From NCBI GenBank assembly GCA_028751875.1, contig CM054138.1:38251336-38315335 (forward strand): a stretch of DNA of 64,000 nucleotides, read 5' to 3'. Positions within the stretch are counted from its first letter, which is position 1; each line of letters starts with the position of its first letter. The notes under the pieces were generated by a model. The model ran no database searches. It was given only the letters and a program-made list of their open reading frames with translations, and was not told where the DNA came from. The position numbers and the translations under genes are program-made. Shown piece by piece: positions 22,832 to 33,261 of the stretch. This stretch comes from Rapana venosa (lineage: Eukaryota; Mollusca; Gastropoda; Neogastropoda; Muricidae).

Positions 22832-23125
22832 AGGGACGGGATAGCTCAGTGGTCAGAGCACTCGCTTCCCCCCAGCCAAGTTAAGCAGCGTCGAGCGTGG
22901 TTACCAGTTGGATGGGTGACCGTTTGCGCGCCTTGGCTTCAGTACAGTTCACCCAGCTGTAAATGGGTACCTGCCCTCTTTAGGGTCAGGGAAAGTAAAG
23001 CAGCGAGGGAGAGGAGATGGGCGCCGCCCTCAATATGCTGGCCCTAGAGAAGTGAGGTCTCTGACGCCTCGCTCCCCTACGACCTTATAGGTTATGGGAC
23101 TCCTTTACCTTTTACCATTTAACAA
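22832..23125 (+). mobile_element. SINE-1, full-length chimeric tRNA/5S-derived SINE
   Basis: The head 'gggatagctcagtggtcaga' is a tRNA 5' half with an A-box. It is followed by 'ccaagttaagcagcgtcgag', then 'cgtggttaccagttggatgg' and 'gtgaccg', which matches the 3' half of metazoan 5S rRNA, including the internal promoter C-box region. A SINE body follows ('ctgtaaatgggtacctgccc', 'gagatgggcgccgccctcaa'). The 3' tail is 'ctcccctacgaccttatagg' plus 'ttatgggactcctttacc'. The order is tRNA-like then 5S-like. It is non-coding and mobilised by LINE machinery. Confidence 0.85.
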
Positions 23126-23389
23126 AAAAGTTATGGTACACTGTGCTCGTCAGAAACTGATAGTAAGACCATGTTTAACTTTATGTGGCATGTAGTGGGT
23201 GGGTGTGTGTGTGTGTGTGTGGGTGTGTGAACATTTATTTCATATGCATTATAATGCATGGAGTACATGATTCTTATGGACTGAAATTAACATGCAAAAA
23301 GTATGTTTTCAAGTACGACAAACAGTTAGATATAGGGAGAATGTTTAGATATTGTCCAAGATTGAATCAGTTTCAATCTGGGACCTTTT
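23126..23389. other. Short gap with (GT)n tract
   Basis: GT-rich run at 23197-23230, otherwise nothing recognised. Confidence 0.5.
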
Positions 23390-24660
23390 TATCATTTAGG
23401 TGTCTGACAGGGATTTCTTCACAAACAGTAAATTCTGGCGTTTTTCCGCTGCATGCCCATAACAGCAAACTGACTTGTCTGTAACAGCACCAGTCAGATT
23501 AGTTGTAAAATAGTAGGAAAGACCAGTTGATGAAGACCAAACAGAAGCCTTCTTGAAGATAGTACAGTTTTTAGAAGAAAATGATAATATACAAATCACT
23601 CTTTCAGATCTTAGGCAGAAATGCAACACATTCTTCAAGAAGCTGCAGTTGAAAAAGAACCTTACACTGAAAAAACATCTATGGCAAAAGTTAGAAAAAC
23701 AGTTTGGAGAAACAATACCTGTCACATACATCACAGGGAAAGCAAATATAGTAACTTTTAGGTCAACTGCAGAGAAATACCTCCAGGAGTTTTTCAGAGA
23801 AGAAGAGAAAGACAACAACAACAACAAAAATTTTCTCATCATCAGAACAGCTGCCCTTCTCCTCTTGTCAGACATCAAGACCATGGATACGACAAAAGAG
23901 GATTACCCATCAAGTTCTGACATGGCTAGCCTGGACAACAATTTCGGGTTTTCTCCATCATCTGTGAAACTGTTCTCAGCACACTTTGTGGAAACAAGAT
24001 CACAAACTGAAGATTGCTTCCATTCGCCAGAGTCTTGTCCAAGCAGCAAGACCAAAAGTTGATATCACCATTGCAGCTGGGTGTCGGAGTGGAAATTCAC
24101 CACATTTTTGGCTGGTCAGGACCTCTGAAGGCAGTGTGTGATGGCCACCATCCAGGACATGCAGAGCTGCTTCACCTTCTTACCCATGATGGACATGGAC
24201 CCCACTGTGGGAAAGGAGCTGTGTGTTCACACCTCTTCACTTCTTGTCAGCATTGGCAAGCCTGAACCATGTAACACTAGGTGTTACTTTAGATCAACCT
24301 CTTTGGTGAAAGGCCATGGTCATTGTTGCAAGCAAATCAAAGACCGCCCTCTCTGATCCAGTGTTCAACGACTAGGTGGCTTAGATACTGAGATGAGACT
24401 ACTGGATTCTATAGGACGACTAACGGCAGGAACTATTCTCCAGCAGTGGTTGGAAGTGACATTTGCACCTGATGCCTAGTGGAGGGCTAAGCTGTTCAGG
24501 GGCATTTCACAGTTAATGCTGTTTTGCACCCAAGGCTTTTAACAATTCTCTTGACAACGTCATGGAAGAAGTGGACAAGGAACCAGCAGTGGCTGATGTT
24601 GGAGACAAGGAAGATATCAAGTCATGCATTAGCATGCAAGATCCTAAGAAATGAACATGT
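23390..24660 (+). pseudogene. Decayed copy of an uncharacterised multicopy marine-invertebrate gene family
   Basis: The main frame (23553-24062, 169 residues) contains 'IVQFLEENDNIQITLSDL', 'VTYITGKANIVTFRSTA' and 'IRTAALLLLSDIKTMD'. After a frameshift come 'PLQLGVGVEIHHIFG' and 'QSCFTFLPMMDMDPT'. Further shifts give 'LGGLDTEMRLLDSIGRLTAG' and 'MEEVDKEPAVADVGDKED'. I recall this motif order from large uncharacterised proteins present in many copies in corals, molluscs and other aquatic invertebrates, sometimes near transposons. No enzymatic domain is known to me. At least four frameshifts and missing segments make it a pseudogene. Sequence quality is good here, so the breaks are likely real. 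Confidence 0.6.
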
Positions 24661-24779
24661 CACTTATTGTGGGTGAGTGCATGCAGTGGAAAACCAACCA
24701 ACCACTGAATTTGTCTTGCATTTAGAGCATAAAATGTAGTTATTTTGATAATCTAATAATATGTTAAATTTTTATAATG

Positions 24780-24903
24780 CTGAGTCTTGTAAAGCAAATA
24801 AATCATAGCACTTGCATTCAAATCTCTAGTACATATCTCACTGCCCCCCCCCCCCCCCCCCTTAAAACAACAGAGTTTAAATTTATACGCGCACAATCAC
24901 TCT

Positions 24904-24934
<31 letters not shown>

Positions 24935-25530
24935 GCTTAGGCGGGGAGATGTTGATGTCTGTTGAAAGTAGGAACATATAAGAGGAGTAACTATAGGGGA
25001 AGATCCTAACTGGGGAAAAAAGTGTTTTGAGGCTGGATTTGAAAGTATAAAATGTAGCTGTTTGGCAAAGTGACAGAGATCATCCCGAATGGATGGATCA
25101 GAAATATTTAAAAAAAGAGCAACGGCCAAGTGTAGAATGTTTGAATTCGGGTGTTTTAACACTGGAAGCATATTATTGCATGCTATTTTTAATTATATTA
25201 ATAATAATAATAATAATAATAAATGGAGCTTATATAGCGCTATATCTTGCAAAGACAAATCAAAGCGCATGCATTCAACCTAATCTTACACAGTCATGCA
25301 ATCAATGATAAATAAATAGTTTAAACAAAGAGATATTACAAACATGGTGCGCTGCAGACAAAATCTATGAATAAAATTTCAATAGTCAAATGTTTTTCAA
25401 AAGCACACAAACACTCACACATGTCGCATACTTTAGCAGGGTGATAGGACATGGGTTAGTGAAGGTATCTTGCACAGACAAATCAAAGCGCTTGCACTCA
25501 ACTCATTCTTACACAGTCATGCAAGTATTA
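24780..25530. repeat. Dispersed repeat with three related 40-60-bp direct repeats and (AAT)n
   Basis: 'tatcttgcaaagacaaatca' plus 'aagcgcatgcattcaacc' at about 25244 recurs at 25466 and more weakly at 24784. The middle copy follows (AAT)n and 'ggagcttatatagcgctata', a motif repeated at 51.56 kb. The block 24985-25170 ('gtgttttgaggctggatttg') resembles a repeat common in molluscs. It is unclassified. Confidence 0.55.
24840..24935. repeat. Poly-C and (AC)n microsatellites
   Basis: A C run of about 20 at 24842 and an AC run from 24902. A further AC tract lies at 25545-25590. Confidence 0.95.
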
Positions 25531-25545
25531 GTTCTAAGTCCAAAT

Positions 25546-25583
<38 letters not shown>

Positions 25584-25599
25584 CACACAGAGACAGACA

Positions 25600-26060
25600 G
25601 ATATATATTTTTTTGGTATACTCTGCCTACTTGTGTGTTGGGAGGGGGGTGGGGGACATGGCAGGGGGAGGGGGTTTGACAATGATACAGATGTTTATTA
25701 CTTTTTGACTTTGCATAGAGTGTACTGAAATATGAATAAGCTTGAAAGGTAGGAAAAATCAGCACACACACGTAACTCTGCCTGTCTGTCTGTCTGTTTA
25801 TGAGAGAAGAGGGAAGTTGTCCACTCCTGCACCCTCTTACTTCAGATGGTACACTGAACACTAATTTTCTTTGCTTATATGCTTGTCAAGACATCTGTTA
25901 AAATAACCAACCACAAAACAAAACCACAAAAATACGCAACCAAAACAAAAGCTAAGAAGGAAGATAAATAAAAAAGGTAAAGAAACAAGAGAAAGAAACA
26001 AACAAACGGGAAAAACCAGCCAACCTAGATCTATAATAAACAAAATTCTAATGATAAAAC
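25600..26060. other. No recognisable feature
   Basis: G-rich patch at 25640-25675, otherwise A-rich with no similarity. Confidence 0.4.
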
Positions 26061-26074
26061 AATGGAACAGCTCA

Positions 26075-26078
26075 TGGA

Positions 26079-26117
<39 letters not shown>

Positions 26118-26350
26118 AGTGTGTTGTGTGTGTGTGTGTGTACATGCCATCACAGTTGTGTTATGTTTTGTTGTTGTTGTTCCTTGTGTGTGGGGTATGT
26201 GGGTGATGGTGGCACTGCGTGCGCGCGCGGCGTGCGTATGTGTGTGTTGTTTTTGTGTGTGTGTGTGTGTTGTTTTGTGTATGTGTGTGTGTTTGTGTAG
26301 TGTGTGTGCCTGCGCGTGGTGTGATTGTGTGCCGGTGTGTGTGTGTGGTA
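26075..26350. repeat. Long interrupted (GT)n tract
   Basis: GT dinucleotides with GTTGTT and GCGC interruptions. Cysteine/valine-rich frames across it are artefacts. Confidence 0.95.
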
Positions 26351-26579
26351 AGAGGGGAATGTGTGGTTGTGTGTGTGTTTATGGGTGGGTGGGGAAGGGG
26401 GGAAGGAATAGAGAGTTGGACTATATGTCTCGTATTTTCAGTCTGTTTTACTTCAATTATCAACTCACACTAACCCATCATAGTTACATGAGGTATGCCC
26501 CGCCACCACACACTCACACCACACAGCCAGCAGCCGCAAGTACGCACACAAACACACACACACCATGAACAAAAAACAT

Positions 26580-27000
26580 ATGTTGGGAACTGATGTCAGC
26601 CATCACATCATTATGATTTCCCCCCTCCCCTTTCGAGAATGTAAAGTATATATGGGGAACACATAGAGTCTACCGTAAATATGTTGTTTTACTTTTACAT
26701 TTGCAAACAAGGAAGCAAACTAAGATCAATGGAGCAATATAAATATCTAACTTTATAAACAATGTAAGAAGAAAAAAAGGGGAAAAATGGTTACTTCTTG
26801 GTCTCTTTGTTATCTGTCTATATGTTTATTTATTTATTTATTTAATTTATGGCATTCTTTTATATCGAGGATAATGGAATAAGCACGTTTCTGCTTTTTT
26901 CGTCCTAGTCCCTGATGTGTAGCGGTTTTGTAAATTATCTGTTCACGGGTCTATATATATTGGTTAAACACTCACAACACACACTCACACATGTGCATAC
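26580..27000. other. AT-rich, no recognisable feature
   Basis: Includes a (TTTA)n tract near 26826-26845. No coding signal. Confidence 0.45.
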
Positions 27001-27002
27001 TT

Positions 27003-27066
27003 GTGTGTGTGTGTGTGTGTGTTGTGTCGTGTGTGTGTGTGTGTGGTGTGTGTGTGTGTGTGGTGT
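27003..27066. repeat. (GT)n microsatellite
   Basis: Three GT runs separated by GTGTCG and GTGG. Confidence 0.95.
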
Positions 27067-28059
27067 GAGTTTGCCTTTGGTCTCTCTTGTTCTTCTATTT
27101 TTTTCCTGGAAGAAGAAGGACCTTGAAGTTGGGGATTGGACAATTCTTGCGTTTTGCTCATCTGTTCCACTTCTGATTTATTACATGTATACTGCAGAAA
27201 CCATATGCACAGTCACATGCTTATACAGAGTCCCACCAAGGTGCATTCAATCGGTGGGGAGTGGAGATCCACAAATCAAAGGCTGCTTTACATAGATATC
27301 TGTTGAGATTGCATTAATGTTATTAATAGATCTATTCTAGGCAGGCTGCTTGGAGTTTTTAAACTCAATTTAGGACATCATGAGACAGATTGATATGTTA
27401 GGGTAGATTCTTCTGGTTCATCTTGCACTATCAATGTTCATATCATCATCATCATTATTATATGATATTATTATTATATAAAAGACAAGAAAGCAAGGTC
27501 TCGGCAGGAGAGTTGACATTTACGCAGGTGCCTTGCAACAAAGTAACCGGCCCTTTTTTTCTTTACTGATAGTTCCAGTGCATCTGTTTGTATGTTTGAG
27601 GCATGCTTTTATACACTCGAAGTACTGATTATTGTATGAAAAAGCACTGCCCCTTTTACAACTGCTAAAATTAGGCAGATCTTGTAGGCGCTTAGGTTAC
27701 TCACAATCCAGGATGAGGCCTACCTAGTAAGAGTCTTTCAAATCATGGGGTGGCTATTGCAACACAACAGGGAAAGAATTTGGCCTAAAGCTTCAACAGG
27801 AAGAGGTTGATTTCCTTTTCAGAAGACCAGGGTTGCTGTACACCTGGTGGTATGGTAGCGGAGTTATGCCTGCTCTAAAACCATGGGTTGTGATACACCA
27901 GGAAGTATTGGTAATGGCTTTATACCTTCTCAAAAACCTGAGGTATGGTTGCTGTACTGCCATCGAAAAAAAGGCGACTACTGGACGGTTAAGTAAGAAA
28001 GGTGTGTATAGGCTAAATAGATTAGTTCCATTATCATTGTGTGTTAGGTTCCTATCTAT
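27067..28059. other. No recognisable gene
   Basis: A stretch with short (ATC)n/(ATT)n near 27440-27475. Frames up to 98 residues show no similarity I recognise. Confidence 0.4.
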
Positions 28060-28135
28060 ATTATATCTTATATATATATATATATATAAATATATTATAT
28101 ATATATATATATATAAATGTATATATTAATGTTAT
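28060..28135. repeat. (AT)n microsatellite
   Basis: Near-perfect TA alternation able to form hairpins. A second TA tract lies at 28793-28830. Confidence 0.95.
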
Positions 28136-28790
28136 ATATTTTATAGATATATCAATTTAGTTGTTGTTTTATACTGTTGCCACCTAACATCAACTATTCT
28201 GTCACTTCTCTCTGTATCTGTTTTTGTCTCTCTCTCTATATCTGTCTGTGCCTTATGCTTCATATTATCATCTCTCTGCTTTACTCTATAATTATAGTTT
28301 ACTCAACTGTGCTCAATGTATGTTTTAATGTTAATGCTTTTTTCATTTGAGGATTGTGTTTTTGTTGTTGTTGAATATACGTTGACTTTAAGACAAAGGT
28401 TGAATTTAATTTTTTAATCCCTGATCGGGGCAAAGCTGGATGAATGCTTTTCCCCTTGAAAATATCATTTATTCATGTCGGCAGGTTCTCATAGCCATCT
28501 ATACATCCTGTCTGTTTCTCTGTCCAAAAGTTAGTGTGGTGTGCTCCTTGTTTTATTTCTCACAGGAGTGAGTCAAGTGTTTTGCCGCATTTCATTACAA
28601 CCCACAGGTTGGTGCTGCAGACTTTCCTCTTTGGCCCTCACTTTCCTTATCTTCATTACAAGTTGCCTGGTCCTCAGAGCCCTCCAGTCCCTCGGCACCC
28701 TTAGCTCATGTTTCCTTCTTACTGTCAGCTCAACAGAAGTATGTACATAGACAGACGGGTATAACGCAGACACACAGGCATGAAGTGACA
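28136..28790. other. No recognisable feature
   Basis: Pyrimidine-rich patches and short frames only. Confidence 0.4.
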
Positions 28791-28947
28791 ATCTATATAT
28801 CTATATATATATATATATATAATATCTATATTTATATTTTATATATGTTTATATAGGCATATACATCTCACGTAGTAATGCAGGCACGGTATCACGTTTG
28901 CAGTTCACACAATCGAAAACCCGCATACAAGCCACAGCATACAGCGC

Positions 28948-29032
28948 TAGGATAGATAGATAGATAGATAGAGAGGAGAGAGACGCGAGAGAGGGAGAGA
29001 GGGGGGGGGGGGGGGGAGAGCAGAGGCGGGGG
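28948..29032. repeat. (GATA)n, (GA)n and poly-G tract
   Basis: Four GATA units, then GA-rich sequence ending in a G run of about 16 near 29003-29018. Confidence 0.95.
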
Positions 29033-29640
29033 GAGGTATGCCCATAGCAAAGGGGACTTGGATGGGGGATGTTTTACACAATTACAACTTCAATCAACAG
29101 CAAATCAAAAATACAATCTGAGCCAAGGAGTCCACGTTATCCATTAAAAAAAAAACTTATTTTCTAGTGGCTGCCATCAGGACATGATCAATGGGCACAA
29201 TATAAACATGCAATAGCCAGCATGCTATCTGTCTGTCTGTCTGTCTGTCTTCTCTCTGTGCTTGCAATCATACCACGTAAACTTTTTGCGCAACGCAGCC
29301 AACACCTGTTGAAGAGATGGCCACGAAAGGTACTCACGGGCGTCAAGAGTGTTTGAGTGCAGTATGCATGTTCAGGGGATATGAGTGTGCCCTTACGCTC
29401 GAGAAGGAACACACACACACCCACACACCGATACAACGCATCATGTTGCAAACTGTTACATGCACGTGGCACTAAAGACACGGTGTACAGGGCCTTGCAA
29501 ACAGTACACATACACCACTCGTATTCATCATTAGGCATTACAACCAGTGGTATGTTAGGGCAGCAACAAGCGCTAACCTCTGCCTATCCGGGCAACTAGT
29601 ACTGAACTCCCAGTAGTTCCTGCATGGCATCAACTACCTT
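29033..29640. other. No recognisable gene; (CTGT)n at 29228-29251
   Basis: Balanced composition with a short CTGT run and AC patches. The 116- and 80-residue frames overlap on opposite strands and have no similarity. Confidence 0.4.
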
Positions 29641-30690
29641 TCTACAGTAAACCTATTCAAAATATATCCCAACAAAACCAAAACATTTTACTATCCAATT
29701 TACAATATCTATCCATATTTACAAACTTAGTCATAACCCCCACCAACCTATAATTATCATCATTAACCTTACAAAATCATCATACACCCTAATACTTAAA
29801 CCAATTCTCAAACACATGCCCACCTAACTTCTCATATTCCAAACCCTAACATATATTATTCACAATAAATTAACTACTCCACCATCCTAAACACCTCCCA
29901 ACTCATACCTTCTTACTCCCCCCCTAATTAATCTCCAATCATAATTTATAATATTGAACATCTTATCACACCATCACTATAACCCAACCTACAAACCCCA
30001 CCCATAATTCCCTAATTAATAGTAATAAACCATAATTCCAAGTCAATCATATATCCCTAAATATCAATTAATACATTCTCTTACCCTAGCATTCCCAATC
30101 CCCTGTGCTTTATATAACAATAATCTCCCATACACAGAAAACTATTATAAAAACCATCCAATTCATATCTGAAATTCTTATCATTAAAAATTAAAATAAT
30201 TATATTTAGTTCCCTCCTCTCCTTAATCCTCACTTCACAAAACTACCAATTCCAAATTTTTAAGTATTTGTATAGTATATTCTCTCTATCTCTTCTCTCT
30301 ATAGATTTTATCTCTCTATCTTATATCTCTCTCTTTTCTCTCACAATTCCAACCTTTAAACCAATACCACTTTCAACTTCACACACCCACAATAATTATA
30401 TCATAATAATATCTAAAACTCAATATACCCTATCACCACCCCAATCACCAACCTTGTACAACTGATATAACTTACCACCCTTCATCTACTATATCTATAC
30501 ATACAAAAACCCCTCATCAGACTTCCTACAAACTCTCCAACCTATTAAAAAAAATAACCCCATTCGATAGGTCGGTTATAACCCAATAAAATCTATTAAT
30601 TCATCCTTTCACACCCCCCCAAATGCAACACCCAAAAATATCTTAATTTCCAACTCATCCACAATCCCATATACCAAAACTTATTTTCCA
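29641..30690. other. Strongly G-depleted block
   Basis: By hand count there are 25 G in the 1,020 bases from 29641 to 30660, against normal G content immediately before and after. The block is A/C/T-rich with frequent stops in all frames. No coding similarity, no tandem structure apart from TCTCTAT-rich sequence at 30278-30345. Edges are sharp on both sides. Confidence 0.85.
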
Positions 30691-30829
30691 CAAACACATA
30701 TCCCGTGTTGCTGCGCATGAGATTTTGTGATGATAACATGTACATATTATGCGGTACGCATATATTATTATAAATAGATATATGAGAATCCGGCGCGCTC
30801 GCTTGCACTGTTGATGTCTCTTTAAAGAA

Positions 30830-31440
30830 CGGCGCACGGCAGTTGTGCTTAGAGGGTGTGGGTGTGTGGTGTGTGTTGCTTGGGTGTGTTGTATTTTTGA
30901 GTTAGTTTCTCGCTCAATCCTCGCTCTCCCACCCACCGCGCTGACGCCGCATATCTTTCCAACCTCAAATTATCATGCTCGCGTCATCGACTCACTCACT
31001 AATAGGTGAGTTTGTCGGGGGTGTGTATGGCTTGTGGCGAGGGGGAGGGAAGATAGGTTGTGAGGGGCGGTGTCGGTGTTCGTGGGGGAACGATGGGGGG
31101 GTGGGTGGTGTTAGGGGGTGGTGGTGGGATGACTACTGTGTGTGAGATGTGGGGTTGGCGGAGGATTGCTAAGAGATGGTGGAGGTTAGCTCTCTTCCAC
31201 CCTTGGCACAATCCCATGAACGTGTGTGTGTTGAATGGGTGGGTGGATGACGTTGGTTGCGTTTATATCAGATCGAAGGTAGGGGACTGGGGGGGTGCGA
31301 GTTGATAGGGTGTGTTACGCGGATCACCCGTCCCAAAATATGAGAGTAGCGAGGAGATGGGGGCGTTAGGGGGTAGTATGTGGAGGCTTGGTTGGGTGAG
31401 CGAAGAGAGAGAGAGCGCGAGAGAGAGCGAGAAGAGAGAG
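30830..31440. other. G-rich, C-poor block
   Basis: Runs of G and GT dominate the plus strand (about 8 C in 31021-31140), ending in a GA-rich tract at 31400-31440. No gene recognised. It is of opposite skew to the preceding block. Confidence 0.7.
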
Positions 31441-31829
31441 ACGCTTTGCCGCTGTTGGCCAATTTATTGTCATTGCCCAAAGTGGCTATTGACAAGGGGG
31501 GTTATACACGGACTTTCTTTTGTAAATACAAATAAATACAAGAAAAATCCTTGATGTGCATTTAACGTTAATGAAAACAAAACAAAAATGAGCTCTTATG
31601 AACGGATAACGACTTTAAGCTTGACATAAATCAGTTTCAAATGAACAAAAGTAATAACAAGGATGAACAATAGGAACCAATAAGCAATAACAAAAATAAT
31701 GAAAAGACATTCTAGGAATGGCTATATTAGAATCATTGACATTGTAGGTCGAAATTTTCAAAACATATTCTTGCTGGTGGAGACATACAGAGTAATTATA
31801 AATGTTCTTTATGTGTTTCATAAAATGAT
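31441..31829. other. No recognisable feature
   Basis: AT-rich; may contain the 3' UTR of the antisense LINE that follows. Confidence 0.4.
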
Positions 31830-33240
31830 GGAGTTTACATAATATAATGTTACTTTAGTTCTAGTCACAAATGTTAGTAATTGGAACTTTGCAGTAATGT
31901 CTTAAATCAGTGCTTCAGCAATAAACTTTGCACCGATTTGATCACAATATCATCATCGGGACGATAAGATAGAAAAAATATCTTGCTTCGGAAAGCTTCT
32001 AGTGAGAACACACAGTTTTTCAGTATGGAAACTTATGTTAGCCAATGAAACAGGAAATTGCACTTCTCATCATAAGCATATGACACACATTACGGCATGG
32101 AACTGTGTGGAACGTTCAGGTTGAAACCATCTTTTGTTTGCATATGAAGCGAGTGTTCTTAGTCGAAAATTTGCATAAATTAGTCGATGCCATTTGTCCT
32201 GTGACTATTCGAGATACTTTTTCGTTGAAAAGCATACTTAACGAAAAAACAGAAAGTATTTCTTTCTTTCAATGTCCGTGTGCAATTTTGTTTAATGAAA
32301 CAAATGAGTCTGTTTTCAATTCAGAAATTCACCCCTGCTAGCTACCAACTTCTGAGTACACAACGATTCCAAAACATGTTTTGATAAAAAACTTTTTAAC
32401 TTGTATGCCCAATTCTTCTTACCAGTCCATTTGTATTAAACTCATGTCATAAGATGTTCATAAACGTGGACCTGGAAGTTTCAGTTGGTTTAGCAGTACA
32501 TAATACACTTTAACAGAAGGTCTGATGTTTACGGATATCTCCGTTTCTCATATAGTACAGTATTTGACGAATGGATTGGACATTTAAGTAACGTTTGATA
32601 GCATATGTATGTATTTTATCTATTTGTGGATTAACAGTAAGTCCCCATATTTCAGATGCATATGTAAGTAAAAGGTTCTATTTGAACATCAATTTCCAAA
32701 ATAAAGGAACAATCTACTGAATTCAGCTTTAGTAAACGTTTTCAAGATTTCGATTTAAACTTTTTACCCTTTCTGCATCATTCACGCCAAGCAACGTTCA
32801 AACTTAGCTTCGTTGAAAAGTCTATCATAGGTATTTAAGAATTCCTGACTTTTCATTCAGCTTTTCCATAAAACCATTTTTTCACGCATGATTAATAAAG
32901 TCACCATTCTAATCATGCTGTTCGTTTTTTCATAATGACTGATAACTCTAGGCGATCTGCCTCTTCCCTTTAATATATCTAGTTGGTTTTGTTAAACCTA
33001 GTACGTGTCAGACAAGAGAAATCATATCATCGGCAAATAGTAGTACAAATACTCATTGCTCTGAGATAAATGACATACCATGTTTTCCCTTTTTTTGTTA
33101 ATTCAACGGCTAATTCGGTTTAAAAAAACAAGAAAATAATTGTGGACTTAATATACAGCCTGCTTCACTCCTTTTGGACATTCGAAAATATTTCGAATAA
33201 TCATATCTGTGCTTCTACACATGCTAATACTGATTTATAT
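31830..33240 (-). pseudogene. Antisense LINE, RT motif B to C-terminus
   Basis: The minus strand reads 'CPKGVKQ' with the following ILSP block degraded (about 33180), then 'VFVLLFADDMISLV' (intact motif C, about 33035). Next come 'YASEIWGLTVNPQIDKIHTY' (about 32650), 'NGDIRKHQ', and a C-terminal part with 'KYLE', 'NFRLRTLASYANKRWFQPER' (about 32140) and 'CVIC'. This is the order of a LINE whose C-terminus carries a cysteine-rich knuckle. Many frameshifts are present. Its 5' part is missing exactly where the antisense RTE-like element ends (33262). Confidence 0.7.
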
Positions 33241-33261
33241 ACACTCCTGAGTTATCTATCT

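Noticed and set aside
22880..22935. 5S rRNA gene
   Set aside because: Only the 3' half is present, fused to a tRNA-like head and repeated in another SINE copy, so it is a SINE part.
26062..26568. 168-residue cysteine/valine-rich protein
   Set aside because: It is a (GT)n tract; other frames and the opposite strand are equally open.
29641..30690. Mitochondrial insertion explaining the strand bias
   Set aside because: No mitochondrial protein, rRNA or tRNA motif is readable, and stops are frequent in all frames under the invertebrate mitochondrial code too.
32105..32341. Small plus-strand gene, 78 residues
   Set aside because: It is antisense to a recognisable LINE C-terminal region on the minus strand.
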